DNA of 64,000 bases from Paracyclopina nana (Eukaryota; Arthropoda; Copepoda; Cyclopoida; Cyclopettidae). A model generated the notes under the pieces. That model was not told the origin of the DNA. It made no database searches and saw only the letters and a program-made list of their open reading frames with translations. The translations under genes were made by a program, and so were the position numbers. This document shows positions 11,833 through 22,047 of this stretch, one piece after another; the first letter of the stretch is position 1, and each line of letters begins with the position of its first letter. The stretch covers positions 580,501 through 644,500 of the forward strand of contig JAGUCH010000007.1 of assembly GCA_019096065.1 (NCBI GenBank). The letters are read 5' to 3'.

Positions 11833-13332
11833 TCAGTAACGACCTGGAAGGAAAAGCAGGATTGATTTCTGGTCATCATCATCATCAACATCAGTCCTTG
11901 CCAAGTGAAGATCGAGAGAAGAGAGCCAAGCCACCAAAGTTTTGACATAACGTACAAAATTGATCCCCCCAAAGACAATTACAAAAAAGAACAGGGTTTT
12001 TTTTTAATAGGGTTAGAACCTATACTTACGGGGAGAATAGGAGCGTGAGCGAGACCTGTAGTCACGCCTGGAACGACTTCTGTAGTAGGGCGAGGGGGAC
12101 CTACGGCCTCCGTAGCCTCCACCACCGCCGCCGCCGCCGCGGTCTCCGTGATATCCCCTATCTCCTCCGCCACCTCCTCGGTATCCGCCCTCTCGGCCTC
12201 CGCGTTCGCTTCCTCCGCCACCGCCGCTTCCGCTACCACGGCTGCAAAAAATGTACAATTATTCCATTGCTATTTGACTCTTGGAAAATCATCAGCTTGT
12301 CAGGAAAATCAAGGCTGCTCTTGCATTCCCATCTGACACAGAGGCCAGGCTCAATTAAGCCAAAGTGTAAATAAAAGAATGCCTTCCGAGTAAATAATTA
12401 GTTGAAGTACTTACAAGGTTGGCCTGCCCATGTAGACTCCTGGAGTGGGTGTGTGCGGCCTTTTGGTGATGGAAAAGTCAACCCGGATTCGCCGGCCGTC
12501 AATCTCCTGATCGTTCATGGCGTCTTTAGCAGCCTTGGCGTCCTCTACCGACTCGTAATACACAAAGGCGAATCCTCTGGACCTTCCGGTCTAAAAAATG
12601 ACAAGAGTTTCACCATTAACTGGATAAAAGGCATTGATTTCAAATAATATTACAAGTTTCGGTCAGAAATTAAAACATTGGATCATGGATATATCAGATT
12701 GGTTTCTCATCACTGATGAAGGAAAAAAGTGAAGGAAAAAGGCAAAATTTGTTACCTTGCCGTCGAGAACAACGGTGACGCGTTCCAAGGGGCCGAATTT
12801 GGAGAACTCCTTCTCCAACTCTCGTTCCGTGGTGTAGAGGCTGAGGCCAAAGACTCCGACGCAGTTGGAGGTCTCCGGGGCATCTCGGCTGCCCACATGT
12901 CGACGTCGATTCGACATGGGAGATCGACTGGAAGGGCGAGCATGACCGCTTTATAGGGCGGAAAAGTGGTTCAAAACACAAAAAAAGAGAACAAACACCA
13001 GCATTGGTGACCATCGTTTCGAACAATCAGTGGTAGTGACGAAGTTCAAGTTTTAATCACGGAGATCATGGACTTGGTGTTATGCATCATTGGAAACGAG
13101 GCCACCACGAGTTGGCTGGCGATGGAATTTCTAAGGGGAAAACTTACCTGTGACTTCTCCTTCTGGATGGTCCGGGGCCTCCTCCGCCGCCGCCATAGCG
13201 ACCGCGGCTCCCGCCTTCGGCGCCGCGTGGTGAGAATGAGCGTGATCGAGATCTGGAATAACGGCGTGTGTAACGAGGAGATCGAGACCTCGATCGAGAG
13301 TAGCGAGAACGTCCCACAGCTCGTGAAGACAT
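11833..13332 (-). CDS. tra2: Transformer-2, RS-domain splicing regulator
   Basis: SR-related protein that binds GAA-type exonic enhancers; in insects it acts with Tra in sex-specific splicing. Five exons in phase (13148-13332, 12756-12948, 12415-12590, 12030-12241, 11833-11843) give 258 residues. There is an N-terminal RS domain ([20 protein letters not shown]), the linker MSNRRRHVG, and a single RRM with RNP2 CVGVFGLS and RNP1 SRGFAFVYY. The diagnostic Tra2 linker [14 protein letters not shown] follows, then a Gly-rich segment and a second RS region. The final intron starts CCCC|GTAAGT; splicing to the 11-base exon gives the conserved ending SYSPRRY, whereas retention gives SPRKYRF and a stop at 12013. 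The start is the ATG at 13330-13332; the longer open frame above begins with TTG. Identification is very secure; the terminal micro-exon is read from the acceptor TTCCTTCCAG and the conserved C-terminus. Confidence 0.95.
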
Positions 13333-13738
13333 GGCCGGCTCAAGTTGGAAACTGGCCAACGTTAATTTTCAACTTCTTCCGTTGGGGTTCGGAAAGCGAC
13401 GCACGTTTTCTCGCCCCAGTTGCCTGGCTGTTGCCAGAATTGATCAAACGGGCTGCGACGCAAGAAATTTAAGGCAAAGCTAAAGCTTGAACTTCTCAAA
13501 AGTCAACAACTTTCCATACTTTTCCCATCTTTGACGAAAAAGTTATTTAAATATATTGCCAGCTTTTAAAGATTATATAGAAGTGTTCGAATGAAAAGAG
13601 TTTTATTAGAGAGCGGATTTTTTGGAAGCAGATTGACTTTTTTCGATCTGCTGCAACAAGAGCCAATCAAAACATTCCCCTGGCTTTTCGCGACAAATCA
13701 AAAATCTAGGAAAGCGCGGCAAATTCAAACGACCTTTT

Positions 13739-16541
13739 TTATTTTTTCCACAAATAATAGTAAGGGCTAAGTGGGACGACTGGGACATAATAATACAATA
13801 CATACTGGTACGTCTGGTTTTGAGGCTCAAAATGATTTTCACTGGAAGAAACCCTCGGCAAAATGTCCGTCTTGTCGGGCTCTCCGTTCTTAAAGTCAAA
13901 CCTTCCGCTATTAATGACAATGGCATCCGATGGCTCCGCAACTAACCCCTGTGTAATTGGGCTTTGGCCCTGGGTGACAACTCCTGACGGTTGTGAGAAA
14001 AGGAGCAAATCATTTGGACAGCCTGTGCTCCAGCCTTGTGATTGGGACGCGGTGGTTGATTGGGCCCTGTTAAACTCTGGGAAATTACTGGCTATCCAGT
14101 CCAAGTAGCAAGAAGTCCTTGTGTAAGCTCCAGGATAGCCTTCTGCTGCACATCCAACCCCAAAGCTTACAATTCCTGAAAAGCAAAATGATCTCCTTTG
14201 AATGATCAATACCAGAGCTCGCACTCAATGATGGAGAATCCCTCGTGAATACATCTACCTCGCAGGTTCGGGCTGATAAAGACTCACTCGGGTTCTATAT
14301 ACTTATAATATCTATTTTTATCTAGCGACAGAGCCTAAAACCGGTAAGTTAAATGCCTAGTTGAGGAAGAATTTTAATAGGAAAAACCCAATTGAATCTT
14401 TAATAGCCCGAGCCTCCGAGGTCGATGATTTTACGAGAATTAATTAGCATCCATTTCATCAGCGAATCAGTATAATTGATTGAAGCTCTTACCAACCCAC
14501 TCGAATGTGATCTCCCCATTCGAATCAATGTTCTGATACATCAAGGGCCCACCAGAGTCACCTTGGCAGGAATCATGCAGTGGTTCTCCGGCACAAATCA
14601 GTCCATTTGGGTAAGTAAAGGGGTCAGGGTCATCGCAAACCTGGACAGGTACATCCACATGCCTTGGCCTTTCTTGAACGCCAGTCACCCTCACGCGAGA
14701 CCCCTATGGAAAAGTATTCTCTCAAAAATTACTATTGTAGCTCATTCAATGATAAGGCTTACATCTGCTAAAATTCGCGTTTTAGTGAGTCCCCAACCTG
14801 CGACCCAAAGCCTTTCGGCATTCCCTGGCCCTGGTCCATATTCAGCATCAGGTCTTGGTAAGCAAGCTGGGTAAATTTGATTTTTGCCTTGCACAATTTG
14901 AGGCTGATTGGCTGTGTCTGCCTTCGCATCATCAACCTACAATTGAACTTGAAGTTGCGTACATTATGCACTATAATAAGCATGAACTACCTTAAAAATG
15001 GCAATGTCGTATCCTTTGTCTGCAGTTTTGTATTTTGGATGGGGAATGACACTTGTCACGTCAAATTCCAGCTCCGTGCCTTCCACAACTGAAGTGTCAT
15101 ACTCGCCACACATAATTCTGTATCTATTTCCTGAAAATGCAATAAACAGCAGATATTACTTTATAACTTAGCTTTGAGCTGAACAAGTAGACACGAAATA
15201 AATATACTACCTTTGATGTAGCAGTGAGCGGCACCAACAAAAATGGTCTCTTTTACGTGAGGATGAATGCCCAAAAGGGTGACACCACAAATATGGGAAT
15301 ACGAGCTTCCACTGAATGATCTCAGTGAGCACAACCAAGGATACCTAAATCGGTCGGTTTCAGTTCCGCCCACAATTTTAGTGGATTGTACGCCGGATTT
15401 TCCACATCCAGGCTGACTCACAAAAGCCTTCCTAAAAATGTTTACTTGTATTACACATTGCCTTGGCAAGGGACCTAACCCAAACTAATTACAAATATTT
15501 TCTAAAAGAGTGTGTCCCATGGGTTCATTTGGTGATAATATAAAAATCCTGGCCTATTGCTTCCAATAACATAAAAATTTTAAAAACGTTTAGCGCAAAA
15601 ACGGCTCATTTTTTTGGGATAGTTAGAAACAATGACTCCCACTAAAATTCAAAAATAAAACTTAAATTACTTCATAGAAAAATCACTAGGATGAACAGAA
15701 ATGGAGATAAAGCCATGGTAAAAGTTGATTACTACCAACTTGAATAATTTTGCATAATCAGTTTGGCAGCAAATATCTCCATTTGAGTACATTTTACAGA
15801 CTTGCTTATGAAATAAAAAAATTTAGATCTTCTTTTTTCAGAGGGGGTCATTGCTATTAAAAATCTCAAAAAATAATTAACTGTGGGTGCTAGACGTTTT
15901 TGAAAATGTTATGTTATGGGAAGCCATAGACCAGGATTTTTAAATTACTACCAAGTGAACTCTAAGAAAATAAGCTTTCAGAAAAAATATTTTTTTGTGG
16001 TGTTGTTTGGGTTTTGTTTGTTTGGGTCAGGACCTTCTTCAAGTCAATGTGACTTGTATTAGTAAAAAAATGTAATATGTTGAAAAAAACCTTACGAGGT
16101 TGTTGTGGTGGTTGTGGTGACCACTCCAGGATTGGCAGCACCTGGATTGACAAAGGCAGGTGCTGCACCTATGATGGCAGGTGCTGCACCTGGAATAGGT
16201 GCAGGTGCCGCACCTGGGGGCAACGTTGTGGTCGTCGTTGAGGATGTTGTGGTGGTGGAAGCTGTCGTCGGTTTGGCAGGGAAAAAAATGTTGCCAATGA
16301 CAGTGCCAACACCGAAACCAATTGGCAAGCCCAAAATGCCCAATTGCCTATCTTCCCTCATTTCCTCGATGTCATCTCCGGATTCCACTTTTTTGTACTC
16401 ATACTCTATAATTTTTCAAACTACTATGTTTTCACTCCTTCAAATAGATATATGCTTACTTTGTCTCGCTTTTGGGTGGGAAACTGCTGACTGAATAAAA
16501 AATGCAAGTAGCAGCAGCAGCAGCAAACCTTTGACTTTCAT
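13739..16541 (-). CDS. Secreted trypsin-like S1 protease with Ala-Pro/Thr-rich N-terminus
   Basis: Seven in-phase exons (16460-16541, 16096-16405, 15211-15431, 14991-15130, 14763-14936, 14493-14703, 13739-14175) give 524 residues. Exon 1 is a signal peptide with seven leucines. Exon 2 has a hydrophobic Gly-rich segment, Ala-Pro repeats (GAAPAPIPGAAPA, GAANPG) and threonine runs likely to be O-glycosylated. The S1 domain starts at IVGG after a Lys activation site and has the full triad: AAHC, DIAIF and GDSGGP. The residue six before the catalytic Ser is Asp (HDSCQGDS), which predicts trypsin specificity. The C-terminus runs about 120 residues past the usual end of the fold, is low complexity, and ends Tyr-rich. 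The join from exon 2 to exon 3 (CTC|GTAAGG to TTTTTAG|G) is in phase and links the mucin-like part to the protease. Substrate unknown. Confidence 0.85.
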
Positions 16542-17127
16542 GGCGTTCTGGCACTTTTTCACAACTGGATTTTACTACATGTTGGTCTCACGAAGAATTG
16601 ATGCTCCATATATGGGATAAGGATCAAGAGAAAGAGAAATCGAGTTCGTTGCTATATGTTCTAAATCCAAATGAACAAGCTCGAAACGGAACTTTGCTGT
16701 CAACCAATTTTGTACTGTGGCATAATATTGCTTAATTTTTTAAAGTATTACATATAATTTGCTTGCCTGAAAATTAGCAAAAAAAACTAGAGCAAATACT
16801 GACAATGAGAAAATACTATATTTTTATGCAGGCCCATAATATCTATTTATATATGTAAAGCATTTATAAAATACGCTAATAAAATAGCTGAGCAAATTTT
16901 GTAAAGCGTATAAGTGTAGTTGCATGAACTGATATGAATTGGTAAACTGAATTATACATGCGAAAATTGCTTTCCATAAATATAAAATATGAAAACAATG
17001 ATGAATAGAGGAAACTTGGGCGAAAATTAGCTAAACGATTTCTGTGTTGAGTGTAATTTACCAAGTTTTTTTGTTAAGTTTATTTAAAAGTCAATTCAGC
17101 CTGATTTTTCAAATGATTTCCGATGAT
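16542..17127. other. Intergenic, AT-rich
   Basis: Upstream of the S1 protease start and downstream of the LNR/lectin gene, both on the minus strand. It must contain the protease promoter. No ORF, repeat or RNA gene is visible. Confidence 0.5.
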
Positions 17128-19835
17128 TCAATTGGTGAAACATTCACAAATGTTGCCATATTGGGTGGTTGTCCAATGAAGGCAACTATCTCCCCCATAA
17201 AAATCGCATACATCATTATTAGTTTCATCATCACAAACTCCATCTCCAACTGCAAAATCCATGATGCAAAGTTCTAAACGAAAAAAACAGGAAAAATATT
17301 ATATGTAAAGAGGGCAGTGATTTTTACCTGTAGTGAATGAGGGGTGTCTGGTACCATCCGCTATGCAAAAGCAAATCATGCAAAAAGTGGCATCTATGAC
17401 TGGCAAACAGCAATCTCCAGCATCAAAGGAGAGATCGATGTGATTCAAATCATCATCACAAAAGCCGTCTCCAACAAAGGCATCCCAGTTGTAAGGTAAA
17501 AATGGCTTTTCATGGAGTGGCTCTGAATTTTTTTTAAAAAAATGACATTTTCAACAGCCCCGTTTTTAACTCCCCGCGCTCAACATAAATATAGGATTAT
17601 ACACCTCTAGGCTGGAGGATAACACGAATTATTTTTTAGTGTCAAGTGACAGATCACGAGTGAGCGGAGCGAACGAGTGATTGGCACGCGACACTAAAAA
17701 ATAATGAGTGTTATCCGACAGCCTAGAGGTGTATAATCCTATTACTATTAGCTACCCCCAACATTTCAAGCGTGGCTAAAATTGAATTAAGGAAAGTGTT
17801 TTTTGACTTGATTTTTGAAAAAAATGCCTTAAATATTGCGACTCGCTTTATTGCAGATAGGAGCAAAAGCTCATCAAAGTTGACCCAGCGGTCTAGCCTG
17901 CAACTTGTGCATGCGCTTGTTGCCCTTGCATCCTGCCACCATGCCGCGCCGGCCAGTACGAGCGCTCGCCAGTTGCTATTTGTTTTTGACCCGGCGAGCC
18001 GCTTTGTTGCAGAAGTAAGCATGAGCTCATCAAAGTTGACCCAGCTGTCTATCCTGCCAGCCACTTGTTGTCGCTTGCAGCCGCGCGTGCCAGCCAGTCT
18101 GGCCATGTATTTGCAGTGATCGATAGGCGCTATTTGACCCGGCACTTAAGCATACATGTATCTAACAATTCATTGGCTCAGAGGTAGAGCATCGGCGCAC
18201 TAATCAGGTGCCCTGAGTTCGATTCTTGCTAATTCTTCCATTTTTTACTATGTTATGCAAATGAAATAGATGGCGCAAGGATCAAATAAGGTATAATGAT
18301 CATTATCCACTTGTAGATAGATAATGTTCATTATCCTCCTCTAGATCGAACAAAATCATGGATATTATATGGTCAGAGCTTATGTACTGCTCAGCCGTCT
18401 CAGCTAATAGTAATAGATATTAATAGAGTAGCAGTTTTTGTCATGGCTAAAAAAGAGTATTTTCGACATTACTTTGACATATGGAGGTTGCATTGGTTGA
18501 GGCACAAAATGAGTCTTCCCACATGAAAAGTGAGCCTTGGTCATTATGCATTAAAGCACAATCAGTCGACCCTTTTATTCCACTGGGTTCGCCTTGCATC
18601 CAATTATTCGAATCTAAAATTCCTTTTGTCTCTTTAATACACAAACCTAAGTAAGCAGAATAATAATTAACTGATTTTTAAACAGACTTTTTTCTTAACC
18701 AATCCATCATGGTGTCATATCGACTGATTCCAATCCATGATGCATTAAAATGCACTCCAAAAGCTTTTGTTACCAAAGAATGCTCAAATGCATCTTTGGG
18801 CTCAAACAACTTTGCACCTCTCACTTGACAGCCTTCCAATGCCTCAAAAATGAGTTTTCCTTTTTTGATGCATGTAACAGTTGAAATGGAGCATTTCCCA
18901 GCCATCTTCGCAAGAAAAGCAAGTGCAGTTCATGCAATTAATATAGGTTGCTTTCGGGTCGCAGCAATCTCCCCCATCATAAGAGCAATCTTTAGTATTC
19001 GTCTCGTCATCGCAATATCCATCACCAATCCAAGATGTCTTGTGACATTGCCCTTTTTTCATGAAGATTGGTTGCAGAAAGGCATTTTTATGCAACAAAA
19101 ACGATTTCCGCGGACTATAATTCAGTTTACCGATCCGCGTGAAATTGCAGCCTCTGCAGGCTCGGGCTGGCAAAACTCCACTCGGGGCCATTCAAAAATC
19201 AACGAAAAAACTGCTATTCCAAGAGTGAAAATGAAAATACTTGGCCTTTCTGCAACGCAACCTTCTATGTATTGAGGAGTTGAGAGCATATCCGCGGATA
19301 ATATGCATTGGCAAACTTTGCAATAATCATAGCTGGCAAATGGAGTGCAACAATCGCCCCCGTCAAAAGAGCAATTTGGAGTGTTAATCAAGTCATCGCA
19401 TTGGCCATCGCCGACGAAACCATGAAGAGGGCAAGTTTCTGCAATATTACCTTGGTATTGGGAAATGAAAATGCCAGCTTTTATGCATTGACACTGAGTG
19501 CAGAATGAGTAGCTTGCATTTTTCTTGCAGCAGTCTCCACCATCGTAATCGCAAGCAGCGTTGTTATTGCCATCATCGCAAAAGTCATCGCCATTAAATC
19601 CAAAATTATTGCAGGTGTCCAAAATGGCAGACGTGGCAAAATTTGAAGTGAATTCTTCCGTTGAAGTTGTGAAGAAGAGAGGAGACTGTGAAAATAAGTC
19701 AATTGAATGGTCGTCCTGTTTCAAGCCGGCTGATGCCCCTTTTCTCTTCCATAGGACTGCCAAATAGGCCACCAATCCCACAAATAGCAAGGTGACACCA
19801 ACAACCAGTGACAAGACAACCTGCCTTGATTTCAT
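17128..19835 (-). CDS. Type II membrane protein with LNR repeats and C-type lectin domain (frame damaged)
   Basis: Exon 1 (19262-19835) encodes a short cytoplasmic end, one membrane segment (residues about 8-28, VVLSLVVGVTLLFVGLVAYL) and two Lin12-Notch repeats (FNGDDFCDDGNNN.., VGDGQCDDLINTPNCSFDGGDCC). Exon 2, from 19052, adds a third LNR (IGDGYCDDETNTKDCSYDGGDCC) and the start of a C-type lectin domain; a further exon (about 18473-18646) gives its end (WMQGEPSG, MWEDSFC). From TGTCAAA|GTAATG the frame can continue by splicing over the foldback element to exons 17327-17521 and 17128-17273, which hold two more LNRs; in the last, one Cys is replaced (GGDSC). Within the lectin domain the frame shifts at a T5 run near 18848-18852, and the next exon join is also out of phase. 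So this is either a recent pseudogene or has assembly indels. LNR-lectin fusions on a membrane stalk suggest a cell-surface recognition protein; ligand unknown. Confidence 0.6.
17592..17741. repeat. Large palindrome at the head of foldback copy 1
   Basis: The left arm begins TAGGATTATACACCTCTAGG and the right arm ends with its complement, with a few mismatches. The central part holds TCACGAGTGAGCGGAGCGAA. As RNA this would form a long hairpin. Confidence 0.9.
18167..18240 (+). other. tRNA-like Pol III promoter (A and B boxes) in foldback copy 1
   Basis: A D-arm-like A box (TGGCTCAGAGGTAGAGC, 18174-18190) is followed after normal spacing by a B box (GTTCGATTC, 18217-18225). GGCGC and GTGCC can pair as an anticodon stem. 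The acceptor stem does not pair and the T stem is weak, so I read this as a degenerate SINE-like tRNA head rather than a working tRNA. Confidence 0.6.
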
Positions 19836-20411
19836 ATTTCCAGATGTTAACAACTTCAACTTAACTTGGGGAGCCAAAAAAAAAGTTAATTGCAAAATCA
19901 ATTTTTTAAACCAACTACGATTTGTGAGCAATTAACCGGCATTTGCAATTATCTCCTTAGTTACGACTATCTACGCAGCCTGTGCAGTAGATATTCGAAT
20001 ATTCACATTTTTTCATAAAATCAACATTTTTTAGTGTCTATAGATGATCGGTCCCTGTCTACAGAACCAGAGACTAATAAATTAACTGAATTATTGAATG
20101 CTCATGTGGAGCGAGAACAAAAGGGAAGAAGTAGCAACCTGCACATTTTAAGGCTTCAACAACTTTCCCTTATTTAAAAATATGATAGTTTAACACTGGA
20201 TTTTTGCGCAATAAATGTATCACTCGTCCATGATGCAAAATGATATATTTAAACGACTAATTTAACAACAAGAAATCGCTTTGAAATAATGTTTTTGAAA
20301 AGTTAGAATTCGCTCGGGGTAGTATTCGATTTAACAAGCATTATTTTGCTTGACAAAAATATCTCGCGAATTTGAAGCGTGTTAAAGAGTCCAAAGGCAG
20401 CTGTAGCAGAA
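19836..20411. promoter_or_regulatory. Divergent intergenic region, LNR-lectin gene / MTHFSD
   Basis: About 575 AT-rich bases between the divergent starts of the LNR-lectin gene (minus) and MTHFSD (plus). It should contain both promoters. No specific motif or repeat is visible. Confidence 0.4.
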
Positions 20412-21884
20412 ATGGACAAAATCTGGGGAAAACTCAAGGAGCCGACCAAGTTGACCGCCGTGGAGGCCGAGGACACGAAGGCCACCATTCGGCAAAAGGT
20501 CTGGAAATGCATGGAGAAGAATGACATCGCCAATTTCCCCAGGCCGGTGTACAACCGGATTCCCAACTTCAAAGGAGCCATTTTGGCCGGTCAAAAGGTG
20601 GCCGAGTTGGACGAGTTAAAAAGTGCCAAAACCGTCAAGGTGAACCCCGACAAGCCTCAAGAAGAGGTCAGGTACCATGTGCTTGAGCAGGCCAAGGCCC
20701 TGATCGTGCCCACGCCCAGGCTGGCCAATGGCCTTTTCAATAGGCTCACCAATGAGCCAGGCAGTGACAAAGACGCCATTCGCAAGCTGGCCTCAAGGGA
20801 GGGCATTGACAACATGTCCAAGCCCATCCCCATGGCATCCAGGATCAAAGTTGACCTTGTCGTGGTTGGATCTGTCGCTGTTGATCGGTTAGGCCGACGC
20901 ATTGGCAAGGGCGAGGGCTTTGCCGATCTCGAGTTTGCCATGGCAGCCTCGCATCACGGAGCTGTTGGCAACGACACCACCGTTGTGACAACTGTGCACG
21001 ACATACAAGTGTTTGACAAGCTGCCCGAGGCGCTTTTCCAGCCGCATGATTTGACTGTGGACATCATTGTGACTCCCACCGAGGTTTTCAGGGTGAAGGA
21101 CCGGCTGTCGAAGCCCGACTCGATCTTGTGGCACATGCTCACTCGCGAGAAGTTCGACTCGATTCCCATCTTGAGGGAGATTCAATTTAAGGAAATGAAA
21201 GCTGGTAAAAAGGTGGCTCTCATGAACGAAACTGAAGAGCAGCAGGCTGAGGACAACAAGAACGGGATCGCGAACGGTGGTGGCGATCTCAAGCAAAATG
21301 GCCAAGCCAAAAAGAAGGCTCCCCGTAAGCCCAACCCGAAAAAGAAGAAGGTGCCGGTCGAGGACGAGAATAAGGAAAACAAAAAGGAGGAAGACTCATC
21401 TTCTGAAAAAGTCACCGAAAAAGCCAGCAAGGAAAAGGCTGCCAACAAAAAGCCAAAGCCAAGCAATAAGAAGCCTGCTGCCAATGACAATGCTGCCACC
21501 ACAGAGACTACCGAAGCCGACGAGAAAAGCAATGAAACGCCAAAGCCCAAAAAGAGTCCCAAGAAAGCCAACCCTTACAAGAAGACGACGGGCGTCTTTG
21601 TGGGCAAAATCCCCAGAGGAACTCGAGTCAAGGAATTGAAAGAAGTCATCGTTGAGCGTGGTCTCCGGCCCGTCAACATCCAGTGGAAGGGGGGTAAGGG
21701 ATACGCCATGGTGTACTGCGAGAAAACGGATGACACCACATCCGAGAGCCTTGTTGAGAAGCTGAAGGATCTGAAAATCGGTGAGAGCCTCCTCAACGTC
21801 GAGCCCGACAAGCGAGGTGCAACTAAAAAAGCAGCCCCAGCTGCCGCAGTTGACACTATTAAAGTGGAGAACGAAGCTGAATGA
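20412..21884 (+). CDS. MTHFSD: MTHFSD-like protein: 5-formyl-THF cyclo-ligase fold plus RRM
   Basis: Single uninterrupted exon of 490 residues. The start is the ATG at 20412; the open frame reaches further up only with non-ATG codons. Residues about 15-270 match the methenyltetrahydrofolate synthetase domain as found in MTHFSD: TKATIRQKVWKCMEKNDIA, FPRPVYNRIPNFKGA, VDLVVVGSVAV and GRRIGKGEGFADLE. A Lys/Glu/Pro-rich linker of about 110 residues follows, then an RRM at about 400-475 (TGVFVGKIPRGTRV, KGYAMVYCEK). In vertebrates MTHFSD is an RNA-binding protein with doubtful folate enzyme activity; the same may apply here. It has no introns, unlike most genes around it. It converges on the zinc-finger gene with only about 160 bases between the stop codons. 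Confidence 0.92.
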   Translation: MDKIWGKLKEPTKLTAVEAEDTKATIRQKVWKCMEKNDIANFPRPVYNRIPNFKGAILAGQKVAELDELKSAKTVKVNPDKPQEEVRYHVLEQAKALIVPTPRLANGLFNRLTNEPGSDKDAIRKLASREGIDNMSKPIPMASRIKVDLVVVGSVAVDRLGRRIGKGEGFADLEFAMAASHHGAVGNDTTVVTTVHDIQVFDKLPEALFQPHDLTVDIIVTPTEVFRVKDRLSKPDSILWHMLTREKFDSIPILREIQFKEMKAGKKVALMNETEEQQAEDNKNGIANGGGDLKQNGQAKKKAPRKPNPKKKKVPVEDENKENKKEEDSSSEKVTEKASKEKAANKKPKPSNKKPAANDNAATTETTEADEKSNETPKPKKSPKKANPYKKTTGVFVGKIPRGTRVKELKEVIVERGLRPVNIQWKGGKGYAMVYCEKTDDTTSESLVEKLKDLKIGESLLNVEPDKRGATKKAAPAAAVDTIKVENEAE

Positions 21885-22047
21885 TCCAACAACTAGGGAC
21901 TAGTTGAATGTTTTTTAGAAGATCGACGACCAAAAAAGCTTCCATCATCATCATCAATTTCAGCCACTCGTTTATATGCTTTAACGACGATATTTCACTC
22001 ATCAAACACCTTGCTACTTTTTGTACCATATAAACTAATCATTTGAC

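Larger units (their letters stand above)
17588..18416. mobile_element. Foldback element, copy 1 (829 bp)
   Basis: This 829-base unit recurs at 57861-58689, equal in length and with no difference found by eye. It starts with a 150-base near-perfect palindrome (17592-17741) with arms of about 51 bases. A 16-base inverted repeat brackets the rest: CCTATTACTATTAGCT at 17739 and its complement at 18402-18416. Inside are two direct copies of a unit around TCATCAAAGTTGACCCAGC (about 17870 and 18030) and a tRNA-like Pol III promoter. No transposase is encoded, so it is non-autonomous. It lies in an intron between the lectin and last LNR exons of the host gene. AATA lies at both edges of both copies, so target duplication cannot be separated from element ends. 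Confidence 0.85.

Noticed and set aside
17723..18145. 140-residue minus-strand ORF inside the foldback element (same at 57996-58418)
   Set aside because: It repeats itself because the DNA is a direct repeat (WVNFDEL twice), has no known domain, and both copies are the same element. I treat it as a chance open frame, though its presence in both copies is noted.
18167..18240. A functional tRNA gene
   Set aside because: A and B boxes are good, but the acceptor stem does not pair and the T stem is weak.
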